34,310 bases of DNA. It comes from JAWOJB01 sp046484325 (GTDB lineage Bacteria > Actinomycetota > Acidimicrobiia > Spongiisociales > ZC4RG35). A model generated the notes under the pieces. It did not search any database, was not told the origin of the DNA, and saw only the letters and a list, made by a program, of their open reading frames with translations. Shown here piece after piece: positions 7,261-15,850 of the stretch. Location: positions 1-34,310 of the forward strand of contig JAWOJB010000011.1 in assembly GCA_046484325.1 (NCBI GenBank), written 5' to 3'. A program made the position numbers and the translations under genes. Each line of letters starts with the position of its first letter. The first letter of the stretch is position 1.

Positions 7261-7284
7261 AGACCCCCGCTTCGGTGGGGGTCT
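7261..7284 (+). terminator. UUCG-capped hairpin after the tRNA pair
   Basis: AGACCCCCGC and GTGGGGGTCT form a 10-bp stem (one G-T pair) closed by a very stable C-UUCG-G tetraloop, starting 4 bases after tRNA-Glu. No T-run follows, as is common in high-GC actinobacteria. It most likely ends the tRNA transcript. Confidence 0.75.
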
Positions 7285-7601
7285 CGGCGCGTGAGGGTGG
7301 CAGCGGGCCGGACGGCGGGTGTGGAGTCCATTGCCGGTCGAGGGCCGTGCACCTACCGGCGAGTCCGTCGACCGACACCCGGATGGGATCGGCTCGGCCG
7401 TTGCGGGGGGAGGGCTCGTCGATCAGGTGGACCAGGATCCACCACCGGCTCGGCGTCTCGAGTCAACCGGTCAGCGTGATCGATGAGGTGCCGATGGTCG
7501 CCGCAGTACGGCCGCATCGAGTCAACGGCACTTCCCGATCAGGGTCGCTCGCTGCCACGCGAGGAGGCTTCACCCCGGGGATCGCGGCTGGGGGCCCGTG
7601 C
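7285..7601. other. Gene-free stretch between the tRNAs and the carboxylase operon
   Basis: I see no convincing gene in these 317 bases, which separate converging transcripts. They hold a hairpin GGTGGA-CCAGGA-TCCACC (7426-7443) and a perfect direct repeat of TCGAGTCAAC (7458-7467 and 7517-7526). Short open frames here lack start signals and recognisable protein features. The hairpin could be part of a terminator. Confidence 0.5.
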
Positions 7602-9332
7602 TCATCGGACGATGGCGATGGTCTGCCCGAGGTTGACCTTGTCGCCGGGCTCCACCCGGAGATCGATCACTGTCCCCCCGTTGGGGGTCGTGACCTGGTT
7701 CTCCATCTTCATCGCCTCGAGCACGCAGACCGGTGCCCCGGCGTCGAGGTGGTCGCCCGCCTTGACGAGCACCTTGACGATCGTGCCCTGCATGGGGGCC
7801 GAGATCACGCCGTCGGCCGAGGCGGCGGGTTCCGAGCGCTCGAGCTTGGGTGCACGGCGCCGGGTGCCCGGGCCTGCCGCAGGCTCGGGCGCCCAGTACG
7901 ACACCGAGAACCGCCGTCCACCGACCTCCACGGTGAGGTCCCGGCGGGCGATGTCCTCGTCCTCGGGAAGGGTCTCGCCGGCGGGCGGGTCGGTGGGGGA
8001 GAGGACCACCTCGTCCTCCATCCACCTGGTGTGGTGGCGACCAGCCACGAAGTCCGGATGCGACAGCACCGCCCGATGGGCCGGGATGGTGGTGGCGACC
8101 CCCGTGACGTGGTATTCGCCCAGGGCCCGGAGCGTGCGGGCGATCGCCTGTTCCCGGGTCGGGGCCCACACGACGAGCTTTGCGAGGAGGTTGTCATAGT
8201 AGGGCGAGACGGTCGTTCCCGGACCCACCCAGCCGTCCACCCGGATCCCGACGCCGGCCGGTTCGCGGTAGCCGGCGATCCGCCCCGGCGTCGGCACGAA
8301 GCCGCGATAGGGGTCCTCGGCGTTGATCCGGCATTCGATTGCATGTCCCCCGGGCGACACCGCCGGCACCGACATCGGCTCCCCGGCGGCGATGCGCAGC
8401 TGCTCACGAACGAGGTCGACGCCGGTGACCATCTCGGTGACGGTGTGCTCGACCTGCAGCCGGGTGTTCATCTCGAGGAAGTAGAAGTCCTGCTGGGCGT
8501 CGAGCAGAAACTCGATGGTCCCGGCGTTCTCGTAACCACATGCCTTGGCCACCGACAATGCCGCCTGTCCGAGCGCGGCCCTGCGGTCGGGGGTGAGGGC
8601 GGGGGAGGGCGTCTCCTCGATGAGCTTCTGGTGCCTGCGTTGCACCGAGCAGTCGCGTTCGCCGAGGAACAAGGCGTTGCCGTGCCGGTCGATGAGAATC
8701 TGCGCTTCGACGTGACGTGCACGCTCGAGGTACTTCTCGACGTAGACCTCGGGGTTGCCGAAGTAGGCGTCTGCCTCCCGGCGGGCACCCTCGAATGCCT
8801 CCGCCACCTCATCCGCCCCGTGAACCACCCGCAGTCCGCGACCACCGCCCCCGTGGGCGGCCTTGATCGCAACCGGGTATCCGTACTCGTCCGCGACGGC
8901 CTCGATCTCGGCGATCGTCGCCAGCGGCTCGAGCGTCCCGGGGACCGTGGGAACGCCTGCCTGCTGGGCGGCTCGGCGGGAGGCGATTTTGTCGCCCATG
9001 ACCGCGATCGCGTCGGGGGGCGGCCCCACCCAGACGATCCCGGCCTCGATGACCCGGCGGGCGAACGGGGCGTTCTCGGAGAGGAATCCATAGCCAGGGT
9101 GAATGGCTTCGGTGCCCGACTCCCTGGCGACATCGAGGATCCGGCTGATGTTGAGGTACGACTCGGCTGCCGGCGCCGGCCCGATGTTCCATGCCTCGTC
9201 GGCGAGTTGTACGTGGAGGGCATCGCGATCGAGCTCGGAGTAGACAGCGATGGTGCGCAACCCCATCTCGCGGGCGGTTCGGATCACCCGGACTGCGATC
9301 TCTCCGCGGTTCGCGACGAGCACCGAGTTCAC
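7602..9332 (-). CDS. Acyl-CoA carboxylase alpha subunit (biotin carboxylase + biotin carrier)
   Basis: A 576-residue protein joining a biotin carboxylase (about residues 1-445) to a C-terminal biotinyl domain. Visible features are the N-terminal VLVANRGEIAVRVIRTA, the Gly-rich ATP loop AAHGGGGRGLRVV, EMNTRLQVEHTVTE and VSPYYDNLLAKLV. The biotin-accepting motif is EAMKMENQV, with Lys542. It carboxylates biotin with ATP and bicarbonate and hands it to the beta subunit, giving malonyl-CoA or methylmalonyl-CoA; the choice of acetyl- or propionyl-CoA is set by the partner. The ATG overlaps the beta-subunit stop (ATGA), so the two are coupled. It is named AccA3/PccA-like rather than given a firm symbol. 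Confidence 0.95.
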   Translation of the reverse strand: MNSVLVANRGEIAVRVIRTAREMGLRTIAVYSELDRDALHVQLADEAWNIGPAPAAESYLNISRILDVARESGTEAIHPGYGFLSENAPFARRVIEAGIVWVGPPPDAIAVMGDKIASRRAAQQAGVPTVPGTLEPLATIAEIEAVADEYGYPVAIKAAHGGGGRGLRVVHGADEVAEAFEGARREADAYFGNPEVYVEKYLERARHVEAQILIDRHGNALFLGERDCSVQRRHQKLIEETPSPALTPDRRAALGQAALSVAKACGYENAGTIEFLLDAQQDFYFLEMNTRLQVEHTVTEMVTGVDLVREQLRIAAGEPMSVPAVSPGGHAIECRINAEDPYRGFVPTPGRIAGYREPAGVGIRVDGWVGPGTTVSPYYDNLLAKLVVWAPTREQAIARTLRALGEYHVTGVATTIPAHRAVLSHPDFVAGRHHTRWMEDEVVLSPTDPPAGETLPEDEDIARRDLTVEVGGRRFSVSYWAPEPAAGPGTRRRAPKLERSEPAASADGVISAPMQGTIVKVLVKAGDHLDAGAPVCVLEAMKMENQVTTPNGGTVIDLRVEPGDKVNLGQTIAIVR

Positions 9333-10879
9333 AGCGGGATGTTCCCGTGTTTACGGGCTGTCAGGGTCTCCCGCTTGCTCCGGAGCATGTCGAGAGCCCG
9401 GATCAGCTTCACCCGCGTCTCTCTCGGTTCGATCACCTCGTCCACCAATCCGAGCTCGGCCGCCCGGTAGGGGTTGTTGAACCGCCTCTCGTAGTCGGCG
9501 ATGAGCTCGGAGCGCCGGCCCTCCGGGTCCTCGGCCTCGGCCAGATCCCGGCGGAAGATCACGTTGACCGCGCCCTGGGCGCCCATCACGGCGATCTCCG
9601 CCGACGGCCAGGCATACACGAGGTCGGCGCGCACACCTCGCGCGTTCATCACGAGGTACGCACCCCCGTAGGCCTTGCGGGTGATGACCGACACCCGGGG
9701 CACCGTCGCCTCGCAGTAGGCGTAGAGCAGCTTTGCCCCGTGGCGGATGATTCCTCCGTGCTCCTGGTCGACGCCCGGCAGGAACCCGGGTACGTCGACG
9801 AACGTGACGAGCGGGATGTTGAAGGCATCACAGAAGCGGACGAATCGTGCGGCCTTCTCCGAGGCTTGGATGTCGAGGGTGCCGGCGAGCACCGCAGGCT
9901 GATTGCCGACGATCCCTACCGAATGGCCGTCGAGCCTCGCGAAGCCGACCACGATGTTCCGGGCCCAGCGCTCGTGGACCTGGAGGAACTCGCCGTCGTC
10001 GACCACCCGCTCGATGAGCGAGACCATGTCGTAGGGTTGACTGGGCGAATCGGGGATGATCGAGTCGAGGGCGTCGTCGATGCGATCGGGGGAGTCCGAC
10101 GGCGCGAAGTAGGGCGCCATCTCCAGATTGTTCTGGGGGAGGAACGACACGAGGTAGCGGACCGCCTCGAGGGCGTCCTGGCCGGTGGGGAAGACGAAGT
10201 GGGTGACGCCCGAGCGGCCGGCGTGGGTCGCTGCGCCACCCAGCTCGTCGAAGCTGACCTCCTCACCGGTCACCGTCTTGATGACGTCGGGACCGGTGAT
10301 GAACATGTGGCTGGTTCCCTCGACCTGGATGATGAAGTCGGTCATGGCGGGCGAATACACGGCACCGCCTGCGCAGGGACCCATGATCACCGAGATCTGG
10401 GGGATGACTCCCGAGGCCCGCACGTTGCGCTCAAAGATCCGGCCGTAGCCGTCGAGGGCGGCCACGCCCTCCTGGATGCGGGCACCGCCGGAGTCCTTGA
10501 GTCCGATCACCGGCGCCCCGGCCTGCATCGCCATGTCGAGGACCTTGCAGACCTTGTCGGCGACGGCCTTTCCCAGGCTGCCGCCGAACACGGTGAAATC
10601 CTCGGCGAACACGAAGACCGTGCGACCGTCGACAGTGCCCCAGCCGGTGACCACGGCATCGCCCAACGGCCGGCGATCCTCGATCCCGAACCCTGCCGCC
10701 TGGTGGCGCACGAATCCATCCGTCTCCTGGAAGGAGCCCTTGTCGAGCAGCAGGTCCAGTCGCTCTCGGGCCGTGAGCTTCCCGAGCTCGTGCTGGCGGT
10801 CGACGGCGCGCCGATTGCCGGCGTGCCTCGACTCTTCGCGAAGCCGCCGGAGTTCCTCGATGCGCGCCTCGGTTCCCAC
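9329..10879 (-). CDS. Acyl-CoA carboxylase carboxyltransferase beta subunit (PccB/AccD5-like)
   Basis: A 516-residue carboxyltransferase with the fused N and C halves of the PccB/AccD family. Recognisable segments are GKLTARERLDLLLD near the N-terminus, the acyl-CoA-binding oxyanion Gly pairs GLKDSGGARIQEG and MGPCAGGAVYSPA in the N half, and DVPGFLPGVDQEHGGIIRHG and TRKAYGGAYLVM in the C half. It transfers carboxyl from biotin to an acyl-CoA. In this family one C-half residue sets acetyl/propionyl/butyryl preference (Asp422 in Streptomyces PccB); I did not align it, so propionyl-CoA is only the most likely substrate. GTG at 10879 follows GGAGG; earlier in-frame codons would extend into the divergent birA gene. 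Confidence 0.95.
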   Translation of the reverse strand: MGTEARIEELRRLREESRHAGNRRAVDRQHELGKLTARERLDLLLDKGSFQETDGFVRHQAAGFGIEDRRPLGDAVVTGWGTVDGRTVFVFAEDFTVFGGSLGKAVADKVCKVLDMAMQAGAPVIGLKDSGGARIQEGVAALDGYGRIFERNVRASGVIPQISVIMGPCAGGAVYSPAMTDFIIQVEGTSHMFITGPDVIKTVTGEEVSFDELGGAATHAGRSGVTHFVFPTGQDALEAVRYLVSFLPQNNLEMAPYFAPSDSPDRIDDALDSIIPDSPSQPYDMVSLIERVVDDGEFLQVHERWARNIVVGFARLDGHSVGIVGNQPAVLAGTLDIQASEKAARFVRFCDAFNIPLVTFVDVPGFLPGVDQEHGGIIRHGAKLLYAYCEATVPRVSVITRKAYGGAYLVMNARGVRADLVYAWPSAEIAVMGAQGAVNVIFRRDLAEAEDPEGRRSELIADYERRFNNPYRAAELGLVDEVIEPRETRVKLIRALDMLRSKRETLTARKHGNIPL

Positions 10880-10927
10880 GCCCTCCTCCCGGTACGCTGG
10901 TCCCGGTTCGACTCCCGGCAGGCCAGG

Positions 10928-11608
10928 ATGGCTACACCCTATTCCGTCGTTCGCCGGCACGAGACCGGATCCACCCAGGACGACGCCCGTGAGGCGTATG
11001 CCGGCCGTCCCGTGATCGCGGTGGCCGATCGTCAGGTCGCCGGGCGGGGCCGCTCGGGCGCCGGGTGGCTCACGGCCCCGCGGGCCGTGGCGGCGTCACT
11101 GGCGTTCGAGCCGGGTTGGGAGCCCGACCGGTGGGGGCTGATCCCGCTGGTGGCGGGGTGGGCCGTGTGGGAGGTGGTGGACTGCCGGGTCAGGCTCAAG
11201 TGGCCGAACGACGTCCTCCTGGGGGGCGACAAGGCAGGGGGAATCCTCGTCGAGGTGGCGGAGGGCGTCGTCGTCGCCGGGTGCGGCCTGAATCTCTGGT
11301 GGCCGGCTCCCCCGGAGGGTGTGGCCGGCCTCCACGCCACCGATCCCGGGTCCGAGGCGGTCGAGCGAACCGCCCTGGCATGGGGCGAGCGGCTGCTCGA
11401 GATCACCTCGGGGACGGCGACCTGGAGTCTCGACGACTATCGGGGGATCTGTGACACGATCGGTCGCCGGGTGGCGTGGGATCCGGATGGCACCGGTGTC
11501 GCCCGTGGGGTGACTGCCGACGGCGGGCTCGAGGTCGACACGTCGACTGGTCCGACCGTGCTGCGATCGGGGGCGGTTCGACACATCCGGCCGGTCTCGG
11601 AGACCTGA
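10928..11608 (+). CDS. birA: Biotin--[acetyl-CoA-carboxylase] ligase
   Basis: A 226-residue single-domain biotin protein ligase without the N-terminal DNA-binding domain of E. coli BirA, so it should not be a repressor. Motifs visible are ETGSTQDDARE, GRGRSGAGW, KWPNDVLLGGDKAGGILVE and GCGLN. It makes biotinyl-AMP and attaches biotin to Lys542 of the divergently transcribed alpha subunit. The two start codons are 48 bp apart. The canonical GRGRxGRxW loop has Ala in place of the second Arg, which is unusual. TACGCT at 10893-10898 could be its -10 box, and AGG-rich bases precede the ATG. Confidence 0.93.
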   Translation: MATPYSVVRRHETGSTQDDAREAYAGRPVIAVADRQVAGRGRSGAGWLTAPRAVAASLAFEPGWEPDRWGLIPLVAGWAVWEVVDCRVRLKWPNDVLLGGDKAGGILVEVAEGVVVAGCGLNLWWPAPPEGVAGLHATDPGSEAVERTALAWGERLLEITSGTATWSLDDYRGICDTIGRRVAWDPDGTGVARGVTADGGLEVDTSTGPTVLRSGAVRHIRPVSET

Positions 11609-11623
11609 CCTGCCAACCGGTGC

Positions 11624-12367
11624 TCAGCCCACGTCTTCCAGGCGGGCCGGCGGGAGCCGCCGGAGGAAGAACTCGGCGAACCGGGCCATGGCATCGGCGG
11701 CTGCCCCGGGGTTGTAGGCGGCACCGTCGAGGAAGCCGTGGTCCGTGCCCTCATAGAGCAGCCAGTCGCCGGACGGGTTCCGGCGCTGCGCCTCGTCGAC
11801 CGTCTCGACGGCGATCAGGGAGTCGTCGGCTGCATACACGCCGAGGAGCGGGACGGCCACGTGTCCGAGCATCCCGGCCACCGGGAATCGTCGCTCTTCG
11901 TCGCCGGTCAGAGGGGTGTAGGCGAGGCCGACGGCCGCCACCCACGGTCGGTGGGCGGCGGCGACGATCGCGAACCGGCCCCCTACGTCGAGCCCGAGCA
12001 CTCCGACCAGATCGGCGTGGGCCCACGGTGTGTCATCCGAGAGGAGGAAGTCGTGCACCTCGTCGATGGTGCGAAGCGCCTCGCCGTCGTCCATGTGGTG
12101 ATAGGCGTCGAGGGCGGCGTCACCCGGTTCGACCGGCTCGTCGTACAGGTCGGCGCTGACCGCGGCCACACCCCTACGGGCGAGACCCCGGCACACGGCG
12201 CGCTCGTGCGAGGTCACGCCGTCGAGGTCGGGAACGACGATGACCGATGGAAACACCCCGGTACGGTCGGGGCGTGCGAGGTAACCGCGTCGATACCCGG
12301 CGCCCACCGGAACCGCATAGCTGCCGTACATCACCGGATACGTGCCCTCGTGGGGCAGGACCGCCAC
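11624..12367 (-). CDS. Dienelactone hydrolase-like alpha/beta hydrolase with Asp at the nucleophile position
   Basis: A 247-residue cytoplasmic alpha/beta hydrolase of the dienelactone hydrolase family. VIVVPDLDGVTSHER matches the family segment VVxxExxGLxxxxR, YAADDSLI supplies the acid Asp (182 or 183), and GTDHGF supplies His211. The nucleophile elbow, normally GxCxGG (or GxSxGG), reads GLDVGG with Asp127. It may therefore use an Asp nucleophile, as haloalkane dehalogenases and epoxide hydrolases do, or be catalytically altered. GTG at 12367 is preceded by AGGAGG. It is convergent with birA and divergent from the LCP gene by 98 bp. The substrate is unknown. Confidence 0.85.
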   Translation of the reverse strand: MAVLPHEGTYPVMYGSYAVPVGAGYRRGYLARPDRTGVFPSVIVVPDLDGVTSHERAVCRGLARRGVAAVSADLYDEPVEPGDAALDAYHHMDDGEALRTIDEVHDFLLSDDTPWAHADLVGVLGLDVGGRFAIVAAAHRPWVAAVGLAYTPLTGDEERRFPVAGMLGHVAVPLLGVYAADDSLIAVETVDEAQRRNPSGDWLLYEGTDHGFLDGAAYNPGAAADAMARFAEFFLRRLPPARLEDVG

Positions 12368-12440
12368 CGGTATGCCTCCTCCTCGGTGATCCCGCAGGCT
12401 AGCGACTCGACCTCCCGGTCTCGATCGAGGGAACCCCTGC

Positions 12441-12446
12441 TACCCT
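12441..12446 (+). promoter_or_regulatory. Candidate -10 box for the LCP-ugd-epimerase operon
   Basis: TACCCT fits TANNNT and lies 19 bases before the ATG at 12466, followed by GGAGG at 12457-12461. This would leave a very short leader. No clear -35 is visible. Confidence 0.3.
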
Positions 12447-12465
12447 TTCTGGCGTCGGAGGACCG

Positions 12466-13566
12466 ATGAGCCCTTCTTCTCCTACTGAACCAGTGCTGCC
12501 TCGCCGCGGCCGCTCCCGCCGCCATCGCGGCCTGTGGTGGACGGCGATCGGGATGCTCTTGTTCGCCAACCTGGCCGTCTTGGCCGTCTTCCTCGGTCTC
12601 CGTGAGGTCGACGCCGCCGTGGAGGTGGCGATCAGGGAGGAGGCGACCCAGAACGAGGAAGTCGTGAGCGAGCTCACTCCAGCCCCGTCCAGACCCTCGC
12701 AGCCTCGAACCTTCCTCGTCATCGGCAGCGACAGTCGCGAGGGCCTCGACGATCTCAGCGGGTTCGGGGACTTCGGAGGTTCAAGGGCCGACGTGGTCAT
12801 GCTCATCCAGCTGCTCCCCGGTGAGGGTCGAGCCCAGATACTGTCCCTTCCGCGCGACCTGTGGGTTCCGATCGAGGGGTACGCCGACAACCGGATCAAT
12901 GCCGCCTATGCCCTCGGTGGGGCCCCGCTTCTCGTGGACACGGTGAAGAACATCACCGAAAGCCCGATCCACCATTACGTCGAGGTCGACTTCGTCGGCT
13001 TTCAGGCTGTGGTCGATCAACTGCGGGGCGTCACCATCGAGTTCCCCTATCCGGCTCGCGACCTGAAGTCAGGGTTCGAGGCGGACGCCGGCATTCAGCG
13101 GCTCGATGGGGCGATGGCTCTCGCCTTCGTACGGTCCCGTACCTACCAGGAGCTCAGGGATGGCCGGTGGGTGACCGACGGATCCGGTGACATCGGGCGC
13201 ACCGGGCGTCAGCAGCAGCTGCTGCTCGCCATCCTCGATCAGCTGGCCCGCCCGTCCAACGTGTTCGAGATGGCGAATGTCGTTCGCAGCTTCGCCCGCC
13301 ACCTGACCGTCGACGCCACCTTCGCCGGTCAGTCGGTGGTCGAGCTGGCATTCGCCATGCGGGGCCTCCGGGTGGGCGACGTCGACAGGGCTACCCTCCC
13401 TGCCGTCCCCGACACCATCGGAGGTAGATCCGTGCTCCTGCGTCGAGAGCCAGAGGCATCGTCCATGTTCGAGGCGTTCCGCTCCGGCGATGCCCTGCTC
13501 CCCGAGGAGGAGACCGCAAAGGTGACCGGTGGGACCGTTCCGCTCGCCAGCTCGGCATCACGATGA
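12466..13566 (+). CDS. LytR-CpsA-Psr (LCP) family protein
   Basis: A 366-residue protein with a basic N-terminus (RRGRSRRHRG), one membrane helix at about residues 24-44, and an extracellular LCP domain from about residue 80. The domain shows FLVIGSDSRE, RADVVMLIQLLP, ILSLPRDLWVPI, INAAYALGG and ALAFVRSRTY, with the Arg and Asp residues that bind the pyrophosphate of lipid-linked glycans in this family. LCP enzymes transfer glycopolymers from an undecaprenyl carrier to peptidoglycan or, in mycobacteria, arabinogalactan. The ATG follows GGAGG. It overlaps the next gene by 4 bp (ATGA), tying it to UDP-sugar synthesis. Confidence 0.94.
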   Translation: MSPSSPTEPVLPRRGRSRRHRGLWWTAIGMLLFANLAVLAVFLGLREVDAAVEVAIREEATQNEEVVSELTPAPSRPSQPRTFLVIGSDSREGLDDLSGFGDFGGSRADVVMLIQLLPGEGRAQILSLPRDLWVPIEGYADNRINAAYALGGAPLLVDTVKNITESPIHHYVEVDFVGFQAVVDQLRGVTIEFPYPARDLKSGFEADAGIQRLDGAMALAFVRSRTYQELRDGRWVTDGSGDIGRTGRQQQLLLAILDQLARPSNVFEMANVVRSFARHLTVDATFAGQSVVELAFAMRGLRVGDVDRATLPAVPDTIGGRSVLLRREPEASSMFEAFRSGDALLPEEETAKVTGGTVPLASSASR

Positions 13567-14837
13567 AGGTTGCGGTCATCGGGGCCGGCTACGTCGGTCT
13601 CGTACAGTCGGCAGGTCTCGCCCACCTCGGTCACGAGGTCGCGCTCAGCGACGTCAACGACGAGCGTATCGATGCACTCCGGCGCGGTGATACACCCATC
13701 TACGAGCTCGGCCTCGAGGATCTCCTCCATCGGGCGGACGCCTACGGACTGCTCTCGCTTCACACCGACAATCTCGAGGCGGTGATCGGCGCCCGAGCGG
13801 TGTTCCTGGCGCTGCCGACCCCCCAGACCGCCACGGGGCACGCCGATCTCTCGTTCATCGAGGGTGCCGTCGACCAACTCGCCCCGGCGCTAGGCCCGGG
13901 TGGCGTGATCGTGACCAAGTCGACGGTTCCGGTCGGTACGGCGCGCCGACTGCAGCGCAGGATCGACGGGCTCGGGTCGACCGTTCGGATGGTCTCCAAC
14001 CCCGAGTTCCTGAGGGAGGGCAGTGCCGTCGACGACTTCCTTCACGCCGAGAGGGTCGTGATCGGTGCCGACGACTGGGACGCAGGCGATCTGGTGGAGA
14101 GTCTGTACGGTGGTCTCGACACCACCATCGTCAGGACGGATCCGAGCTCTGCGGAGCTCATCAAGTACGCATCCAACGCGTACCTCGCCACCCGCCTGAC
14201 CTTCGCGAATTCGATCGCCAACCTCGCCGAGGAGGTGGGCGCCGACATCGCCGACGTGATGCTGGGGATGGGCCTCGACCGCAGGATCGGACGGCACTTC
14301 TTGCAGCCCGGTCCGGGCTACGGCGGCTCGTGCTTCCCGAAGGACACGGCAGCCCTCGTCGCGCTCAGTGAGGAAGCGGATTTCGACTTCCGGCTGGTCC
14401 GGACGGTCATCGAGGTGAACGCCCAGCAGCGCGAGCGGATCGTCGAGCGGCTTCGCCGGATCGTCGGGGGTTCGCTCGAGGGCATCCGGGTCGGCATGTG
14501 GGGGCTCGCATTCAAGGCGGGTACCGACGACGTCCGGGAGTCCCCGGCGCTCGACCTCGGACGAAGGTTGGTGGCGGCGGGAGCGAAGGTTGTCGCGCAT
14601 GACCCGGCCGCCACCACCGACGAACTCTCCATGGCGGACGACCCCCTCGATGCCCTGGACGATGCGGACCTCCTGCTCGTGGCCACCGAGTGGCCCGAGT
14701 ATTTGCGGATACCGCTCACCGAGGTGGCCGACCGGATGCGGGGCCGGGCCGTTTACGACGCCCGCAACCTGCTCGATGCCTCCGAGGTCCGGGCCGCCGG
14801 CTTCGAGTACCACGCGCTCGGACGGCCTTCGGCGTGA
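13563..14837 (+). CDS. UDP-glucose/GDP-mannose dehydrogenase family protein (Ugd-like)
   Basis: A 424-residue enzyme that oxidises a nucleotide sugar twice with NAD to the uronic acid. It begins MKVAVIGAGYVGLVQSAGLA (NAD site), has STVPVGTARRL and NPEFLREGSAVDDFL, and carries the catalytic Cys257 in GYGGSCFPKD. WGLAFKAGTDDVRESPA starts the C-terminal UDP-binding part. This pattern is that of UDP-glucose 6-dehydrogenase, giving UDP-glucuronate, although GDP-mannose and UDP-N-acetyl sugars cannot be excluded. It overlaps both neighbours by 4 bp. Confidence 0.93.
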   Translation: MKVAVIGAGYVGLVQSAGLAHLGHEVALSDVNDERIDALRRGDTPIYELGLEDLLHRADAYGLLSLHTDNLEAVIGARAVFLALPTPQTATGHADLSFIEGAVDQLAPALGPGGVIVTKSTVPVGTARRLQRRIDGLGSTVRMVSNPEFLREGSAVDDFLHAERVVIGADDWDAGDLVESLYGGLDTTIVRTDPSSAELIKYASNAYLATRLTFANSIANLAEEVGADIADVMLGMGLDRRIGRHFLQPGPGYGGSCFPKDTAALVALSEEADFDFRLVRTVIEVNAQQRERIVERLRRIVGGSLEGIRVGMWGLAFKAGTDDVRESPALDLGRRLVAAGAKVVAHDPAATTDELSMADDPLDALDDADLLLVATEWPEYLRIPLTEVADRMRGRAVYDARNLLDASEVRAAGFEYHALGRPSA

Positions 14838-15769
14838 GCAGGCGAGCCGTCGTCACGGGCGGGGCCGGGTTCATCGGTTCCCATCTCTCCGACCGGTTGG
14901 CCCTCGAGGGTTGGTCGGTGCTGGTCGTGGACGATCTGAGCACCGGCCATCTCGACAACCTGATCGATGCTCGCCGGCAGGGTGTCGACGTTCACCAGAT
15001 CGACATCCGTGACCCGTTGCTCGCCGAGGTGATGGAGCGCCGGTCACCGGAGGTGGTGTTCCACCTCGCCGCCCAGGCCTCGGTCGCGATCTCGGTCCGA
15101 GAGCCGTTGCGGGACGCCGACGTCAACCTGCTCGGCACGATCAACGTGCTCGAGGCGGCCCGTCACGCCCATGCCAGGAAGGTCGTCTTCGCCTCCTCGG
15201 GTGGTGCGATCTACGGGGGTGATGCCCGGCTCCCGGTGCAGGAGGACGATGCCAAGCGCCCGGACTCGCCCTACGGGATCAGCAAGAAGATCGCCGCCGA
15301 CTATTTCGACTGGTACGAGCGCACCTACGGCGTCGACTTCACCCTGCTGGCCCTCTCCAACGTCTACGGACCCCGCCAGGATCCGCACGGCGAAGCCGGG
15401 GTGGTGTCGATCTTCTCCGAAGCCCTGCTCGCAGGCCGGGCGCCAACGATCTTCGGCGACGGCGAGCAGACCCGTGACTACGTGTTCGTGGAGGACGTGG
15501 CCGACGCATTCGCGCGGGCCGCCGATGCGGCGGGGGGTCGCCTCCTCAACATCGGGACGGGTGTCGAGACGTCGGTCAACCAGCTGGCGGCTCGCCTGCG
15601 TTCGGTCACCGGGGCGGCGGTCGAGCCCGTCCACGCCCCTCCGCGTCCCGGTGATGTGCCTCGTTCCTACGTCGACAACCGCTCGGCCGCCGAGCATCTC
15701 GGGTGGCAGCCGTTTACGGCCATGGACTCCGGGCTGGCACAGACCGTCGACTGGATGCGGTCCAGATAG
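14834..15769 (+). CDS. NAD-dependent sugar-nucleotide epimerase/dehydratase (GalE-like)
   Basis: A 311-residue extended SDR. Features are VVTGGAGFIGSHL at the start, FHLAAQASVAISV, the active-site Ser region SSGGAIYG, and YGISK with Tyr147 and Lys151. The family interconverts UDP-sugars, for example UDP-glucose/UDP-galactose or UDP-glucuronate/UDP-galacturonate. Following a UDP-sugar dehydrogenase, a uronate epimerase or decarboxylase is as plausible as GalE. GTG at 14834 overlaps the ugd stop codon (GTGA) and begins VSRRAVVTGG; longer frames would run back into ugd. It is the last gene of its operon. Confidence 0.92.
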   Translation: MSRRAVVTGGAGFIGSHLSDRLALEGWSVLVVDDLSTGHLDNLIDARRQGVDVHQIDIRDPLLAEVMERRSPEVVFHLAAQASVAISVREPLRDADVNLLGTINVLEAARHAHARKVVFASSGGAIYGGDARLPVQEDDAKRPDSPYGISKKIAADYFDWYERTYGVDFTLLALSNVYGPRQDPHGEAGVVSIFSEALLAGRAPTIFGDGEQTRDYVFVEDVADAFARAADAAGGRLLNIGTGVETSVNQLAARLRSVTGAAVEPVHAPPRPGDVPRSYVDNRSAAEHLGWQPFTAMDSGLAQTVDWMRSR

Positions 15770-15775
15770 ACGGCG

Positions 15776-15812
15776 CCCCTACCTCCACTCGCCTGCGCTC
15801 GTGGGGGACAGA
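15776..15812. repeat. Intergenic palindromic repeat, copy B (short form)
   Basis: CCCCTACCTCCACTCGCC begins the copy, and GTGGGGGACA ends it. Arms CCAC (15785-15788) and GTGG (15801-15804) close a hairpin whose loop, TCGCCTGCGCTC, is itself of the CTCGC...GCTCG type seen in copies A and C. It lies between the converging epimerase and cofE genes and could serve as a terminator for both. A CGTGTGACGTGTGCGACGC tract follows (15826 on); related ACGTCGCACGTC bases sit beside copy C. Confidence 0.65.
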
Positions 15813-15850
15813 GCTGTGACGCGGGACGTGTGACGTGTGCGACGCAGGCG

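Noticed and set aside
7127..7378. Minus-strand open frame of 83 codons containing RIRTGVTGLRGRRPRP
   Set aside because: It is the antisense of the two tRNA genes and their flanks; this peptide is a known false translation product of tRNA genes.
7275..9470. 731-codon plus-strand frame opposite the carboxylase alpha gene
   Set aside because: The minus strand encodes a complete biotin carboxylase and biotinyl domain. The long opposite frame follows from GC-rich codon bias.
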